Shown here piece by piece: positions 51,697-60,184 of a stretch of 64,000 bases of DNA (within the stretch, counting starts at the first letter, position 1; each line of letters opens with the position of its first letter). The notes under the pieces were generated by a model. That model was given only the letters and a program-made list of their open reading frames with translations, ran no database searches and had not been told where the DNA came from. The stretch is from Euryhalocaulis caribicus (GTDB taxonomy: Bacteria > Pseudomonadota > Alphaproteobacteria > Caulobacterales > Maricaulaceae): positions 62,001 through 126,000 of the forward strand of contig NZ_ASJA01000002.1 of the NCBI RefSeq assembly GCF_000412185.1, in the 5' to 3' direction. The position numbers and the translations under genes are program-made.

Positions 51697-52050
51697 ATGA
51701 ACACCACAATCACGCTGGCCGCGGCCGCGGCCCTGACCATGACTCTCGCAGTCCATGCGGCGGCGCAGGACGCCTCGTCCGGCAACGCGCCGACTGGACA
51801 AATTACGGAGCGCGCGCCGGAAACCGGCGACACGCCTCCCTCTGCGATGATGCAGGACGAAGACACCCGCATGATGGGGCGGATGATGGATGGCGGGATG
51901 ATGGACGGGCCGGGCATGATGATGGACCCGGATTCCATGACCGAGGAGCAGCGTCAGGCCATGTCCGACATGATGAAGAGCTGTCATCGCATGATGATGG
52001 CGATGTCGGAGCCCGGCCCTGACGGCCGCATAAACGCGGACTCTCAATAG
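51697..52050 (+). CDS. Met-rich periplasmic metal-binding protein
   Basis: The 117-residue product has a signal peptide (MNTTITLAAAAALTMTLAVH) and a mature part packed with methionines: MMQDEDTRMMGRMMDGGMMD, GPGMMMDPDSM, then CHRMMMAMSEPG. MM and MxxM motifs bind Cu(I) or Ag(I). GAGGAGA precedes the ATG. No fixed fold is obvious, so it probably acts as a flexible buffer for the pump encoded downstream. Similar Met-rich ORFs are common in cus and cop clusters, but I do not recognise a named family. Confidence 0.65.
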   Translation: MNTTITLAAAAALTMTLAVHAAAQDASSGNAPTGQITERAPETGDTPPSAMMQDEDTRMMGRMMDGGMMDGPGMMMDPDSMTEEQRQAMSDMMKSCHRMMMAMSEPGPDGRINADSQ

Positions 52051-52163
52051 GCGTCCCCGCAGATTCCAGAAGATCTGACGAATCTCTGGATCTGATTGAC
52101 GGCCGCGGGGCCGCCTTCAGGGCGCGTCTCGCGGCCTGCCGCCCATCAGTGCAGGACACCATC

Positions 52164-53405
52164 ATGAATATGTTTTCTGGAGCAGCGCTCGCCTGGGCGC
52201 TCGCCGGCGCCGCGCCCGCGGCGGAACCCGCCCCGCCCTTGCGTCTTGAGGATGCGGTGGCCATGGCCCTGAGCGCGCGCGATCCCGCGGCTGAACGATT
52301 TGAGGCGAAGGCCGAGGCGCTGGAGGACCGCGCCGTCGCCGAAGCGCAGCTTCCCGATCCGACCGCGCGCGTCGGTCTGGCCAATTTTCCGGTCGACACG
52401 CTGGCTTTCGAGCAGGAGCCAATGACGCAAATCCAGGCTGGTTTGCGCCAAGAGTTTCCCAAGGGCGACACGCTGACGTTCAAAGGCGAACGCCGTCGCG
52501 CTGAAGCCGGCGGCGAGCGGGCGCGCAAAGCCCTGGCTCTTCGCAAGATCGAGCGGGAGACCCGGCTGGCCTGGCTGGACCGCTATTACTGGACGCAGTC
52601 GCAGGATTATATCCGCCAGAGCCGTGAAGCGGTGGATGAGCTGATTGATTCTCTCAGCGCAGCGTTCGCGTCCGGTTTGATGACCAGCCAGGACGTGTTG
52701 CGCGCCGAGCTGGAACTCGCCCTGCTCGATGATCGTCTGGCGGAATTGCGCCGGCAGGAGGCGGCGGCGCAAGCCGTGCTCGCCCGCTATGTCGGCGAGG
52801 CATCAGCGCGGCCCATGCCCGCCGCGCTGCCCGCGTTTGCGGATCCGCCATCTCTGGAAATCATGGAAACCGCGTTGGCCGATCATCCCGCTGCACGCGT
52901 GAAAGATGCGGAAGTCCTGGCGCAGAGCATCGATACCGAGATCGCCGAGGAAGCTTATAAGCCGTCCTGGGCGCTGGAAGGCGGCTACGGCCTGCGCGGC
53001 GGCGGGCGGGCCGATTTTGCCAGTGTCGGCGTCAGCGTCTCAATTCCGTTATTTACAGGCAAACGACAGGACAAAAGGCTTTCCGCGGAGATCAAGGAAC
53101 GCAGCGCGGCCGAACTGGCCCGCTCGGCGGAACTGCTTGATCTGCGGCGCGATCTGGGACGCGCCTATGCGGACTGGACCGGCCTGCAGGCGCGTATCGA
53201 TCTTTATGATCAGGCGGTGAGGGTTCGCGCCGGGGAAACCGCCGAGGCCTCGATCGCCGCGTATGGCGGCGGCAATGCCGATTTCCCTGAACTGATCCGC
53301 AGCCAGCTCGCCGAGCTCGATGCGGAACTCAATCGACTGAAACTCCGCGTCGACCAGGCCAAAGCCTGGGCTGAGCTCGATTATCTTACAGGAGGCGCGC
53401 CATGA
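52164..53405 (+). CDS. cusC: TolC family outer-membrane channel of the Cus system
   Basis: From ATG 52164 the product has 413 residues with a signal peptide (MNMFSGAALAWALAGAAPAA). It shows two OEP repeats with long helices (RLEDAVAMALSARDPAAERF, RQEAAAQAVLARYVGEASAR) and SVSIPLFTGKRQDKRLSAEI. It is the outer channel for the CusBA pump. A GTG at 52149 is an alternative start. Its last codons overlap the adaptor gene by four bases. Confidence 0.85.
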   Translation: MNMFSGAALAWALAGAAPAAEPAPPLRLEDAVAMALSARDPAAERFEAKAEALEDRAVAEAQLPDPTARVGLANFPVDTLAFEQEPMTQIQAGLRQEFPKGDTLTFKGERRRAEAGGERARKALALRKIERETRLAWLDRYYWTQSQDYIRQSREAVDELIDSLSAAFASGLMTSQDVLRAELELALLDDRLAELRRQEAAAQAVLARYVGEASARPMPAALPAFADPPSLEIMETALADHPAARVKDAEVLAQSIDTEIAEEAYKPSWALEGGYGLRGGGRADFASVGVSVSIPLFTGKRQDKRLSAEIKERSAAELARSAELLDLRRDLGRAYADWTGLQARIDLYDQAVRVRAGETAEASIAAYGGGNADFPELIRSQLAELDAELNRLKLRVDQAKAWAELDYLTGGAP

Positions 53406-55012
53406 GCCCGTCACGCATCGCCCTTATTTCAAGTCTGCTGACCGCCGCGGCGGCGAGCGGGTATTTCGCCGCCCGTCTGACAGGCGCGCCTCAGCCGTCC
53501 GGCATGGGAATGGGCGAACAGTCGGACGGGGGCGATAGCGGCCCCGGCGAGGGAACACAAGACCGTGAGATTCTTTACTGGAAAGCGCCGATGGACCCGA
53601 GCTACCAGCGCGATGAGCCGGGCAAGTCGCCCATGGGGATGGATCTGGTTCCCGTCTATGCCAAGACGGGCGCGGCGGACGATGAAGAGCCAGCCCTGCG
53701 TATTAATCCGGCCGTGGTCAACAATATCGGCGTGCGCACCGCGGCCGCCGCGCGCGCGGATCTGTCAGAGCGCATTGAGACAGTGGGCTATGTAACCGCC
53801 GACGAAGAACAGGAATCGGTCGTTACTGTGCGGTCTGAAGGCTGGGTGGAGCGGCTGGCCGTGGAGTCGATGGGCGCGCGCGTCCAGCGCGGCGACCTGC
53901 TGTTTCAGTTCTATTCGCCGATGCTGTTCAGTGCGCAATCGGAATATCTCCAGGCGCGCCGCTTGGGCAGGCCGGCGTTGACCGAAGCGGCCACCGAGCG
54001 GTTGCGGTCCCTCGGGATGAGGCAATCTCAGATCGAAGGCCTGGCCTCTTCAGGGGTGACGCGCCGGTTAATCCCGGTCCATGCGCCGCAAAACGGCGTG
54101 GTCACCGAGATGAATGTCCGTGAAGGCGCGCAGTTGACGCCGGGGCAGGCCGCAATGCGCCTGGCCGACCTTTCCACGGTCTGGGTGATAGCCGATGTCT
54201 TCGAAAGCGCGGCGGGAACCGTCGCCCAAGGACAGCGCGCAACCATGACCTTGGCTTCATTTCCTGGCGAGCGCTGGTCCGGCGAGGTCGATTATGTTTA
54301 CCCCACGGCCGACGCCGACGCGCGGACCGTACGCGTCCGCCTGCGTTTTCCAAATTCTGACGGCCGTCTGAAGCCGAATATGTACGCCAATATCAGGCTG
54401 GAGAGCGGCGACGCGCCGATAGGCGGCGGAGTGACCATTCCGCAGGCGGCTTTGATCCGCGGCGCTGACGGCGACCGGGTTATCCTGGCGCTGGGCGAGG
54501 GCCGCTTCCGGCCAGCGCAAGTCACAGCCGGCGTCAGCGCCGGAGATCGCGTGGAAATCCTCTCCGGCCTCGCTGAGGGCGAGAGGGTCGTCGTATCGGG
54601 CCAGTTCCTGATCGACTCCGAAGCCAGCCTGGACGCCGCCCTGATGCGGCTTGATACGCCGGGTTTCGAGAAACCCGGGGAGAAGTCCGGTCTTCCGGGA
54701 GAGATGTCCATGGAAAAGATGGACATGGATCAACCGGAGTCAGGCCGCATGCGGACGGACGTCTTCGCGGCGGCGGAGGGCGTTGGCGTGGTAAACGCGA
54801 TCGATGCGCAAGCCCGGACCGTCAATCTTTCTCATGAGCCGATTCCCGCCATCGGGTGGCCCGCCATGCGTATGGATTTTGAGGTCGCTCCGGATGTGGT
54901 CCCGGGCGACATCGAAACGGGCGACCTGGTCGAGTTCAGTCTGCAAAAAACTGGCGAGAGCTACACGATCACCGCCATCGCGCCCGCCGTCGCTGGGGAG
55001 ACGGAACAATGA
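53402..55012 (+). CDS. cusB: CusB-like adaptor with heavy-metal-binding and CusF-like domains
   Basis: The 536-residue product has an N-terminal membrane anchor or signal. A heavy-metal-binding domain follows near residues 58-85 (YWKAPMDPSYQRDEPGKSPM then GMDLVPVYAK), and then the HlyD adaptor core with VESMGARVQRGDLLFQFYSP and TVWVIADVFESAAGTVAQGQ. After a Met-rich linker (MSMEKMDMDQPESGRM) it ends in a CusF-like OB domain: EGVGVVNAIDAQARTVNLSH, EPIPAIGWPAMRMDFEV. So the chaperone that is separate in E. coli is fused here. It links the pump to the TolC channel and loads Cu(I) or Ag(I). Its end overlaps cusA by four bases. Confidence 0.9.
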   Translation: MSPSRIALISSLLTAAAASGYFAARLTGAPQPSGMGMGEQSDGGDSGPGEGTQDREILYWKAPMDPSYQRDEPGKSPMGMDLVPVYAKTGAADDEEPALRINPAVVNNIGVRTAAAARADLSERIETVGYVTADEEQESVVTVRSEGWVERLAVESMGARVQRGDLLFQFYSPMLFSAQSEYLQARRLGRPALTEAATERLRSLGMRQSQIEGLASSGVTRRLIPVHAPQNGVVTEMNVREGAQLTPGQAAMRLADLSTVWVIADVFESAAGTVAQGQRATMTLASFPGERWSGEVDYVYPTADADARTVRVRLRFPNSDGRLKPNMYANIRLESGDAPIGGGVTIPQAALIRGADGDRVILALGEGRFRPAQVTAGVSAGDRVEILSGLAEGERVVVSGQFLIDSEASLDAALMRLDTPGFEKPGEKSGLPGEMSMEKMDMDQPESGRMRTDVFAAAEGVGVVNAIDAQARTVNLSHEPIPAIGWPAMRMDFEVAPDVVPGDIETGDLVEFSLQKTGESYTITAIAPAVAGETEQ

Positions 55013-58000
55013 TCGGCTCTCTGATCCGCTGGTCGATCGCCAACCGTTTGCTGGTGATCGTCATTGCCCTGCTGATGGGGGGCTGGGGCGTGCAGTCATT
55101 GCGTACCACGCCGCTGGACGCCATTCCCGATCTCTCCGACGTCCAGGTCATCGTCAAGACCACCTATCCCGGTCAGGCGCCGCAAGTGGTGGAGGACCAG
55201 GTCACTTATCCGCTCGCCACCGCCATGCTCGCAGTGCCCGGCGCGAAGACCGTGCGCGGCTATTCATTTTTCAACGATTCTTATGTCTATGTGATCTTCG
55301 AGGAAGGGACCGATCTCTATTGGGCGCGCTCCCGCGTTCTGGAATATCTCAGCCAGGTCGCCCCTCAGCTTCCGGACGAGGCCGAACCCGCGCTCGGCCC
55401 TGACGCCACCGGCGTTGGCTGGATCTATCAATATGCGTTGGTCGACCGCACCGGAAACCACGATCTTGCGCAGCTGCGCGCCATTCAGGACTGGTTCCTG
55501 AAATACGAACTTCAGACTGTGGAGGGCGTGTCGGAAGTCGCCGCCATCGGCGGCATGGTCAAGCAATATCAGGTCGTCGCCGATCCCAACAAGCTGCGCG
55601 CCTATGGCCTGCCGCTGTCGCGCCTGCGTGAAGCGATTCAGCAGGGGAATATGGAGACTGGCGGGCGCGTTATCGAGATGGCCGAGGCGGAATATATGGT
55701 CCGCGCCAGCGGTTATATCGATTCCATCGGGGATCTGGAGCAGATACCGCTAAAAGTCAGCGCAGACGGTGCGCCAGTGCTTTTGAAAGATGTCGCGACG
55801 ATCCGGCTGGGACCGGAACTGAGACGCGGCGTCGGCGAGCTCAACGGCGAAGGAGAAGCGGCCGGCGGCGTGGTCATTATGCGGTGGGGCGGCAATGCGC
55901 TGGCGACCATCGACCGCGTCAAGGAGAAGCTGGAGCAGCTTGAAGCCGGCCTGCCCGAAGGCGTCGAGATCGTCACGACCTATGACCGCTCCGGTCTGAT
56001 AGAACGCGCCATTGATACGCTGACCGAAAAACTGATCGAGGAATTCATCATTGTTGCGCTGGTGTGCGCGCTTTTCCTGTTTCATCTGCGCTCGGCGCTG
56101 GTGGTGGCGATCAGCCTGCCGCTTGGCGTCCTGGGCGCTTTTATCGTGATGAACGCGCAAGGACTCAACGCCAACATCATGTCACTGGGCGGCATCGCCA
56201 TCGCCGTCGGCGCCATGGTCGACGCCACCATCGTCATGATCGAGAATGTTCATGCCCGACTGGAGGGCAAGGAGGTGTCAGGGCGTGAGCGCTGGCGTCT
56301 CATTGGCGAGGCGTGCGTGGAAGTCGGCCCGCCGATCTTCTTCTCTCTACTCATCATCACGTTGAGTTTCACGCCGATCTTCGCGCTGGAGGCGCAGGAG
56401 GGGCGGATGTTCAAGCCGCTCGCCTTCACCAAGACCTATGCGATGGCTGCGGCGACCGCGCTGTCGGTGACTTTGGTTCCCGTGCTGATCGGTCTTCTGG
56501 TGCGCGGAAAGATCGCGCCCGAGCATAAAAATCCGGTCAATCGCGTTCTGACGGCCGCCTACCGGCCCATCATCGGCTTCGCCACGGCGCAGCCCTGGAT
56601 GACGCTGGGACTGGCTGCCCTGGTCATGGCCACCGCCCTAATTCCGGCGAGCCGGCTGGGCGCAGAATTCATGCCCGATCTCGATGAAGGGGATCTGCTC
56701 TATATGCCGAGCGCTTATCCGGCGGTTTCCGTGGGCAAAATGTCCCAGATCCTGCAACAGACGAATAAACTGATCGCAACGATACCCGAGGTTCAAACAG
56801 TCCACGGCAAAGCAGGCCGCGCCGAGACAGCAACCGACCCGGCGCCGCTAACCATGATTGAGACGACGATCCAGCTGAAACCTCGCGAAGAGTGGCGCGA
56901 AGGCGTGACTCTGGACTCGCTCAAGGCGGAGCTGAATGAGCTGGTGCAGATTCCCAGCCTTACCAATGTCTGGACCATGCCGATCAAAAACCGCATCGAT
57001 ATGCTGGCGACCGGAATCAAGACCCCGGTCGGGGTCAAGATCGCCGGTCCGGATCTGGAAATAATTGGCGAGATCGGCCGGCGCATTGAAGAGACCGTTG
57101 GCGAGGTGCCGGGAACCGCTTCGGTCTATTCCGAGCGGGTGACTGGCGGGCGTTTTATCGACATTGATGTGGACCGGGAAGCGGCGGCGCGCTTCGGCTT
57201 GAATGTGTCCGATGCGCATGATGTCGTGCGCACCGCTATCGGCGGAATGACGATCGGCCAGAGCGTTGAAGGGCTTCAACGGTTTCCGATCAATCTGCGC
57301 TATCCCCGCGAAATGCGGGACTCCTTGCAGGATCTGCGCAACCTTCCCATCGTGACGCCGGCGGGCGACGAAATCCCGCTCGGCCGCATCGCCGAGATCC
57401 AGGTGGCGGAAGGGCCGGGCATGATCCGCAGCGAGAACGCCCGCCAGACGGGGTGGGTTTATGTGGACGTGGCGGGGCGCGATCTCGGCTCTTTCGTGGC
57501 GGAGGCCCGCAAAACGGTGGCCAACGAAATCGAGCTCCCGGCCGGTTATTCCATCGCCTGGTCAGGGCAATATGAATACATGCAGCGCGCCAAGCAGCGT
57601 TTCGCGCTGGTCGTGCCGGTGATGATCTCGATCATCATGTTGTTGCTCTTCCTCAATTTCCGCAACATTGCCGATGTCCTGATCATTCTCGGAACATTGC
57701 CACTGGCCCTGGTCGGCGGGCTCTGGCTGATGTTCCTGGCCGGGTTCAATCTTTCCGTCGCCGTCGCCGTGGGGTTCATCGCGCTCGCGGGGGTCGCGGT
57801 CGAGATCGGCGTCTTGATGATCATGTATCTGCGTCAGGAACTGGCCGCCGCCGAAGCGCGCGCGGCGTCCGAGAGCCGCAAACTGGAAACCGGCGAATTG
57901 GCGGAGGCGGTGCGCCGCGGCGCGCTTCGCCGGCTGCGTCCGATCATGATGACCTTCGCGGTGATCGTCGCCGGTCTTCTGCCCATCATGTACGGCCACG

Positions 58001-58164
58001 GGACGGGATCAGAGATCATGCGCCGCATCGCCGCTCCGATGATCGGCGGAATCGTCAGCGCCACGCTGCTGGCGCTGGTCGTGGTCCCGGCTGTCTATCT
58101 GCTCTGGCGCCGCCGGGCGCTCACGGTTGGTCTGGGGCTGATTGAACAATCTGAGCACGAGTGA
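55009..58164 (+). CDS. cusA: Cu(I)/Ag(I) RND efflux pump CusA
   Basis: The 1051-residue product is an HME-RND pump very close to E. coli CusA in wording: PDLSDVQVIVKTTYPGQAPQ near the start, and DLDEGDLLYMPSAYPAVSVG, TMIETTIQLKPREEW and NRIDMLATGIKTPVGVKIAG in the second periplasmic part. The three methionines of the Cu/Ag relay (E. coli Met573, Met623, Met672) are all conserved, in LLYMPS, LTMIET and DMLATG. That fixes the substrate class as monovalent copper and silver. It is translationally coupled to the adaptor. Confidence 0.95.
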   Translation: MIGSLIRWSIANRLLVIVIALLMGGWGVQSLRTTPLDAIPDLSDVQVIVKTTYPGQAPQVVEDQVTYPLATAMLAVPGAKTVRGYSFFNDSYVYVIFEEGTDLYWARSRVLEYLSQVAPQLPDEAEPALGPDATGVGWIYQYALVDRTGNHDLAQLRAIQDWFLKYELQTVEGVSEVAAIGGMVKQYQVVADPNKLRAYGLPLSRLREAIQQGNMETGGRVIEMAEAEYMVRASGYIDSIGDLEQIPLKVSADGAPVLLKDVATIRLGPELRRGVGELNGEGEAAGGVVIMRWGGNALATIDRVKEKLEQLEAGLPEGVEIVTTYDRSGLIERAIDTLTEKLIEEFIIVALVCALFLFHLRSALVVAISLPLGVLGAFIVMNAQGLNANIMSLGGIAIAVGAMVDATIVMIENVHARLEGKEVSGRERWRLIGEACVEVGPPIFFSLLIITLSFTPIFALEAQEGRMFKPLAFTKTYAMAAATALSVTLVPVLIGLLVRGKIAPEHKNPVNRVLTAAYRPIIGFATAQPWMTLGLAALVMATALIPASRLGAEFMPDLDEGDLLYMPSAYPAVSVGKMSQILQQTNKLIATIPEVQTVHGKAGRAETATDPAPLTMIETTIQLKPREEWREGVTLDSLKAELNELVQIPSLTNVWTMPIKNRIDMLATGIKTPVGVKIAGPDLEIIGEIGRRIEETVGEVPGTASVYSERVTGGRFIDIDVDREAAARFGLNVSDAHDVVRTAIGGMTIGQSVEGLQRFPINLRYPREMRDSLQDLRNLPIVTPAGDEIPLGRIAEIQVAEGPGMIRSENARQTGWVYVDVAGRDLGSFVAEARKTVANEIELPAGYSIAWSGQYEYMQRAKQRFALVVPVMISIIMLLLFLNFRNIADVLIILGTLPLALVGGLWLMFLAGFNLSVAVAVGFIALAGVAVEIGVLMIMYLRQELAAAEARAASESRKLETGELAEAVRRGALRRLRPIMMTFAVIVAGLLPIMYGHGTGSEIMRRIAAPMIGGIVSATLLALVVVPAVYLLWRRRALTVGLGLIEQSEHE

Positions 58165-58206
58165 ATTGAATCTGGCGATATCGTCTGAAACCGGAGGAAT
58201 CAAACA

Positions 58207-58338
58207 ATGATGGAGGGAGGGCCGATGGCCCCTTGGGGCATAATTTTCATGAGCCTCGTATTTGTCTTTGCCGTAATCGGCGTCATCGCGACAATAAGCT
58301 TTTTTATGTCACGCGTGCGGCGGCATAACAGAGATTGA
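58207..58338 (+). CDS. 43-residue single-helix membrane peptide after cusA
   Basis: An ATG at 58207 with GGAGGA eight bases ahead opens a 43-codon frame reading MMEGGPMAPWGIIFMSLVFV followed by FAVIGVIATISFFM and a basic tail SRVRRHNRD. One membrane helix with a Met-bearing N-terminal side and positive C-terminal side is predicted, so the N terminus would be outside. It is 42 bp after cusA in the same direction. Small membrane proteins near RND pumps can tune the complex, as AcrZ does for AcrB, but any such role is inference. Confidence 0.6.
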   Translation: MMEGGPMAPWGIIFMSLVFVFAVIGVIATISFFMSRVRRHNRD

Positions 58339-58486
58339 CGGCAAGCCTCATTGAGGCAGTGAGTCAACTGGGCTCGCCTTGTTGCGGGTTTTCCTGCTCC
58401 GATGGATCAGCGGGTGGCTGATTGGAAGCGGTTCTTCTGTCTTCGAATTTGAATTTCAGGAACGCGCTGAAGCGGAACACGCGTCC

Positions 58487-58722
58487 ACTGCCCTGCATAG
58501 TTTTCCGGCGGGCTGCGGCGGCTGAGGGGCTTGAACCCAGCCTGCGCCGTCCAAGATCCGCGACGCGCAGCGGGCGTTGATAGGCGCAAGGCGCTCTGGC
58601 GAAGTTGTGCGAGGATGGCGCGCCGCACTGCAGCGGTCGTGATTTCCGCATTCATTTTCTCGCCTTTTGAGTCGGCGCGGTCCTTCTATGTCTGACGGGC
58701 CGTGGCGACGCGGGCGACAGGA
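58487..58722 (-). pseudogene. comM: ComM C-terminal relic M2
   Basis: On the minus strand, fragments align with the comM end at 37797-38080. NAEITTAAV matches NADITTAMV near 58640, and the end LSRRSPPENYAGQ (29 bp at 58489-58517) matches LSHRRTPPESYAGQ with four base mismatches. Between them base-level similarity continues with several deletions and frameshifts. The N-terminal side is absent here too: the BlaI promoter follows at once. The rest of the 462-bp gap (58339-58486) shows a GCCTC/GAGGC stem at 58346-58358 and nothing else. Confidence 0.7.
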
Positions 58723-58741
58723 AATAGTGATCTCAAGATCA

Positions 58742-58774
58742 TATATAAAACCGATTGACAGTCGGTTTTATATA
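58742..58774 (+). promoter_or_regulatory. Perfect inverted repeat: presumed BlaI-type operator
   Basis: TATATAAAACCGA (58742-58754) and TCGGTTTTATATA (58762-58774) are perfect 13-base arms around a seven-base centre. The site is 26 bp before the BlaI-family gene at 58801 and is AT-rich in a GC-rich region. TTGACA (58755-58760) lies in the centre and TATATA in the arms, so it likely overlaps the promoter. Confidence 0.8.
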
Positions 58775-58800
58775 GTGTCTCCCTTCCCGTCAGGCTGAAA

Positions 58801-59208
58801 ATGGAAATCATGCGCGCTCAACTCAAACTCGGAAAACTCGAACTGGCGCTTCTGGATTTCCTTTGGACGGAAGGGTCATCCGACGTGAAAGGCGCGCATC
58901 AGGCGGTGGGCCGGCCGCGCGGAATTTCGCTCAATACCGTCCAGTCTGCGCTTGAGCGGCTTTTCCGCAAAAGCCTTCTTGGGCGGGAAAAGGTCAGCCA
59001 TGCCTATTGCTACAAGCCCTGTGTGAGCCGCGCAGAACTGGCGTCGCGCATGATCGGCGGCGTAATGGAAGACCTTTCCGGGGATGACGAGGCGCTGATC
59101 GCCGCTTTTGTCGATCTGGCTTCCCGTACGGATGAAAAAACGCTGGAGCGGCTTGAACAGGCCCTCTCGGCCCGCCGGGCGGCCTTCGGGGAACGTGGCG
59201 ATGACTGA
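58801..59208 (+). CDS. BlaI/MecI/CopY family repressor
   Basis: The 135-residue product has the winged helix of the penicillinase-repressor family: LKLGKLELALLDFLWTEGSS, recognition region RGISLNTVQSALERLFRKSL, wing GREKVSHAYCYKP. The C-terminal part is the dimerisation domain that the partner protease cleaves in BlaR/BlaI systems. The start at 58801 follows the inverted repeat. The gene overlaps the M56 protease gene by eight bases. Given the metal pump genes that follow, metal is a likelier signal than beta-lactam. Confidence 0.88.
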   Translation: MEIMRAQLKLGKLELALLDFLWTEGSSDVKGAHQAVGRPRGISLNTVQSALERLFRKSLLGREKVSHAYCYKPCVSRAELASRMIGGVMEDLSGDDEALIAAFVDLASRTDEKTLERLEQALSARRAAFGERGDD

Positions 59209-60181
59209 TTTTCTTATCGAAAGCGGTATCGCAGCGCTGACGGGACTGATTGCCGCGCTCTGCGTCTCAGTCGCCTCCGCACTGTTCTATCCATCCCTCA
59301 GAAAAATGGTTTCGCGCAGCGCGCCAGCGTTCCAGAGCATTTTTCTCATGGTTCTGGCGGCGGTCCCGATTGGCGCGTTCCCGGGCATGACGGCCGCGTC
59401 CCTCTGGTGGACGTTCCGGGGCGGGGTGATCAGCGATCATTGTCATGTTCCGGCTTCTTCGACCGCATGTTTTCCCCATGCTCCGGTCGAGACGCACTTG
59501 CTGGCGCCGGGCGTCTTCGTCGCTTTGGGTGTGGCGCTGTGCGCTCTGGTGGCGCTGGAATTTTCCGGCCTCGCCGCGCGCAGCCGACAGCGGAAGCGGG
59601 TCCTTCACGCCTGCAGCAGGGAAGACATGAGAGGCCGCAGAATCCTTGAGACGGATCGTCCGGTCGCCCTGACCGCCGGTCTCTGGCGCCCGGAAATCTA
59701 TATCTCGCAGGGTCTGAAGCGGCGGCTCGGCACGGATGAGTTGAGGGTCGTCATGCATCACGAGAATGCTCACGCCGCCCGTTATGACAGCCTGTCTTTC
59801 GCAATGGCCGCGGCCCTGTCGCGCGCGCATTTCCCTTCCGTTCGCCGCCAGCTTCTCGCAGATTTGCATCTTTCCCATGAACGGGCGTGCGACGAAGCCG
59901 CCGCTCACAGGATCGGCGACCGCCTGTGCGTGGCGGCGACCATTTTGCGCATCGAGCGCATGAATGCTGCGGGCGGAGAGACACGCCATTGCCAGATGGG
60001 GATCACGGGCGGCTCGGTGCCGGCGCGGGTGGAGGCCCTAATGGGGGCCGCGAAGGCCCGTTCGCCTGTGGACCTTGCAACTTCGAGCCTGTATGCGCTC
60101 GCAATACCCATCGCTTTGGCGCTGGCGGCGGAGCCGCTTCACAGCGCTGTGGAATTCGTTTTCTCCAACCTCCCAGGTTAG
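59201..60181 (+). CDS. M56 family membrane metalloprotease (BlaR1/MecR1-like antirepressor), no penicillin-binding domain
   Basis: From ATG 59201 the product has 326 residues. Helices lie at about 3-30, 44-70, 100-125 and 293-310. The zinc protease motif HENAH (187-191) lies in VMHHENAHAARYDSL, and HERACDEAAA (226-235) gives the third ligand region. BlaR1 and MecR1 end in a penicillin-binding sensor domain; none is present. Instead, the stretch between the second and third helices (71-99) holds His80, Cys81, His82, Cys90, His93 and His99, a likely metal site. It should sense metal and cleave the BlaI-family repressor encoded upstream. Confidence 0.8.
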   Translation: MTDFLIESGIAALTGLIAALCVSVASALFYPSLRKMVSRSAPAFQSIFLMVLAAVPIGAFPGMTAASLWWTFRGGVISDHCHVPASSTACFPHAPVETHLLAPGVFVALGVALCALVALEFSGLAARSRQRKRVLHACSREDMRGRRILETDRPVALTAGLWRPEIYISQGLKRRLGTDELRVVMHHENAHAARYDSLSFAMAAALSRAHFPSVRRQLLADLHLSHERACDEAAAHRIGDRLCVAATILRIERMNAAGGETRHCQMGITGGSVPARVEALMGAAKARSPVDLATSSLYALAIPIALALAAEPLHSAVEFVFSNLPG

Positions 60182-60184
60182 CTC

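Noticed and set aside
50713-52546. Minus-strand frames of 444 and 247 codons across the cus leader genes
   Set aside because: They oppose small genes that have RBS sites, signal peptides and Cys or Met motifs, and their own products show no family.
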